From positions 1 to 45,594 of the forward strand of contig SKJB01000032.1 in NCBI GenBank assembly GCA_007116145.1: 45,594 nucleotides of DNA, in the 5' to 3' direction. Both the position numbers and the translations under genes were made by a program. The DNA is from Limnochordia bacterium. GTDB taxonomy: Bacteria; Bacillota; Limnochordia; Darwinibacteriales; DTU012. The notes beneath the pieces are model-generated. The model had not been told where the DNA came from. It was given only the letters and a program-made list of their open reading frames with translations, and ran no database searches. Below, piece by piece: positions 44,507 to 45,594 of this stretch (position 1 is the stretch's first letter; every line of letters begins with the position of its first letter).

Positions 44507-45594
44507 TTGAATACCCGACAATTAGTTTTTAAGAATGCTCTAGTTGGCCTAATGGTGCTGAGCCTACTATTGGCGGGCAATCTAACAGCTAGCGCTCAGT
44601 TAAGAGGGTTTGATGTTGTTGCTGAGAATGAATATCTGCGACTACACCTTCATCCTAGGACAACAGAAATTGCAGTCGAGGATTTAAGGAATGACGTAAT
44701 GTGGTTTTCCAATCCCCAGGATCGTAATAGACAAAGAGGTCGGATTCTCGAGCGTTTGAGTAGCCAACTTACGATTCGCCATGATCCCAATGGGGTGTTG
44801 AAGAATAATGGCCGCTTTAGTATCCCTTATAATCAATTTGAAATAAATTCAATTGATCAAGGTGTACGAATCGATTATCGAATTGTAGAAGAATGGCGGC
44901 CGGAACACTATGTTCCACACATGGTTTCCTATGATAACTTGCATGAGAATATTATCTCTAAAATTGTACGAGATAGAGATAGAGATGACGTAATCGATCA
45001 ATATGATCTTATTATGTTAACACCTCTAGGTGACGGCACACGAATGGAATTGCCCGGTCTAACTAAAGACCAGCTTTTTGGTGATTATACGGTAGCTATC
45101 CTAAATCAGGATTATAAAGACCGTATAGCCAGACTATCAGAATTACAGACAGAGTTAGCTGAAGTTGAAAAGCAGATTGCACAAAGTAGTACAGATGAAC
45201 TAACCAGTCTTAAAACGAGATTAGAACGCGATATCCGCAACAATATTTCACAAAGCGAACGCCAACGAACAGATATTATTTGGCGGTTAGTGTATAAGGT
45301 TCAAGGATTTCGATTGGATCTAGAGAGAATCGATGATGTTAGGTTTGATGATATAGCACAGCTTGTTGACACTCCTACCTATCTGTTAAAAGATATACCT
45401 CGTTTTATAATGAGTGATTTACAGCAAATTATTACGAGAACGGGTTACACACCCATAGAAGCAACTGAAGATCATTTGGAGAATAATTTAGATCCTCATC
45501 TTCCTAACCTTCAGACATTTACGGTGCCAATGGAGTATAGTCTAGATGGACCGAACTTGGTTGTTCGCATTCCCTCTGGTGAGATAGAATACCC
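44507..45594 (+). CDS. DUF5696-like secreted protein, 3' end outside the window
   Basis: The frame starts at TTG 44507 (GGGAGAG 8 nt upstream) and is open to the window edge, 362 residues so far. A signal peptide is clear (NTRQLVFKNALVGLMVLSLL..., cleavage near TASAQ). The mature part opens with VVAENEYLRLHLHPRTTEIAV and a following WF, typical of the N-terminal beta domain of large DUF5696 proteins. Residues about 204-245 are a charged coiled coil (ELQTELAEVEKQIAQ). Family assignment is from resemblance only. It follows the NHL-Yip1 gene by 67 bp and is probably in its operon. Confidence 0.7.
   Translation, partial: MNTRQLVFKNALVGLMVLSLLLAGNLTASAQLRGFDVVAENEYLRLHLHPRTTEIAVEDLRNDVMWFSNPQDRNRQRGRILERLSSQLTIRHDPNGVLKNNGRFSIPYNQFEINSIDQGVRIDYRIVEEWRPEHYVPHMVSYDNLHENIISKIVRDRDRDDVIDQYDLIMLTPLGDGTRMELPGLTKDQLFGDYTVAILNQDYKDRIARLSELQTELAEVEKQIAQSSTDELTSLKTRLERDIRNNISQSERQRTDIIWRLVYKVQGFRLDLERIDDVRFDDIAQLVDTPTYLLKDIPRFIMSDLQQIITRTGYTPIEATEDHLENNLDPHLPNLQTFTVPMEYSLDGPNLVVRIPSGEIEY

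Overview
The window is a stretch of bacterial chromosome, mostly biosynthetic and housekeeping genes, with a compact three-gene DNA-processing or defence-like cassette in the middle. No rRNA, tRNA, insertion sequence, prophage or CRISPR array is visible. Strong Shine-Dalgarno sites, frequent GTG/TTG starts, a T-box leader on the trp operon, and AlaR/AlaT-, NudF- and LuxS-type genes point to a Firmicutes-type (Bacillota) organism. The first complete gene encodes a signal-peptide protein that looks like an outer-membrane beta-barrel and ends in Phe, so a diderm Firmicute (for example of the Limnochordia/Hydrogenispora kind) is the best guess. That placement is inference.

Layout. 1-2666 (+): a left-truncated, beta-rich protein followed by a DUF5723/TraF-like barrel. 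2719-3960 (-): a short uronate-isomerase-like enzyme, preceded by about 390 bp without a credible gene but with nested and pseudoknotted complementary segments, a candidate structured RNA. 4352-7639 (-): nadA-nadB-nadC, de novo NAD synthesis, with a promoter and a 24-bp palindrome in front. 7787-8827 (+): adenosine deaminase. 9000-14741 (+): TerB-N/TerB-C protein, BrxD-like (DUF2791) P-loop ATPase and Lhr/BrxHI-like helicase, tightly coupled. 14804-18889 (+): AEC permease, an AlaR-like Lrp regulator overlapping an AlaT-like aminotransferase, and aspartate kinase. 19049-22361 (+): double-LysM protein, SGNH esterase, L-rhamnose isomerase. 22517-25322 (+): Cu+ P1B-ATPase and ADP-ribose pyrophosphatase. 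25370-28970: DUF1015 (-) divergent from serC (+), a GNAT (-), and luxS (+). 28998-35954 (+): trpEGDCFBA behind a T-box leader that carries two T-box sequences and two terminators but only one evident Stem I. 35951-39228 (-): hom-thrC-thrB, convergent with and overlapping trpA. 39433-41926 (+): class V aminotransferase and an Old-Yellow-Enzyme-type oxidoreductase with a Cys cluster. 42280-end (+): a secreted NHL-TPR-Yip1 membrane protein and a right-truncated DUF5696-like protein.

How it works together. Much of the window is amino-acid and cofactor supply: aspartate to homoserine to threonine, chorismate to tryptophan, serine by SerC, NAD from aspartate. The clearest non-housekeeping unit is the TerB/BrxD/helicase cassette. 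It resembles the BrxD-BrxHI pair of type 2 BREX but has none of the BREX methylase, phosphatase or protease genes beside it. The other places most worth checking are the structured-RNA candidate upstream of the uronate-isomerase-like gene and the double-terminator T-box.
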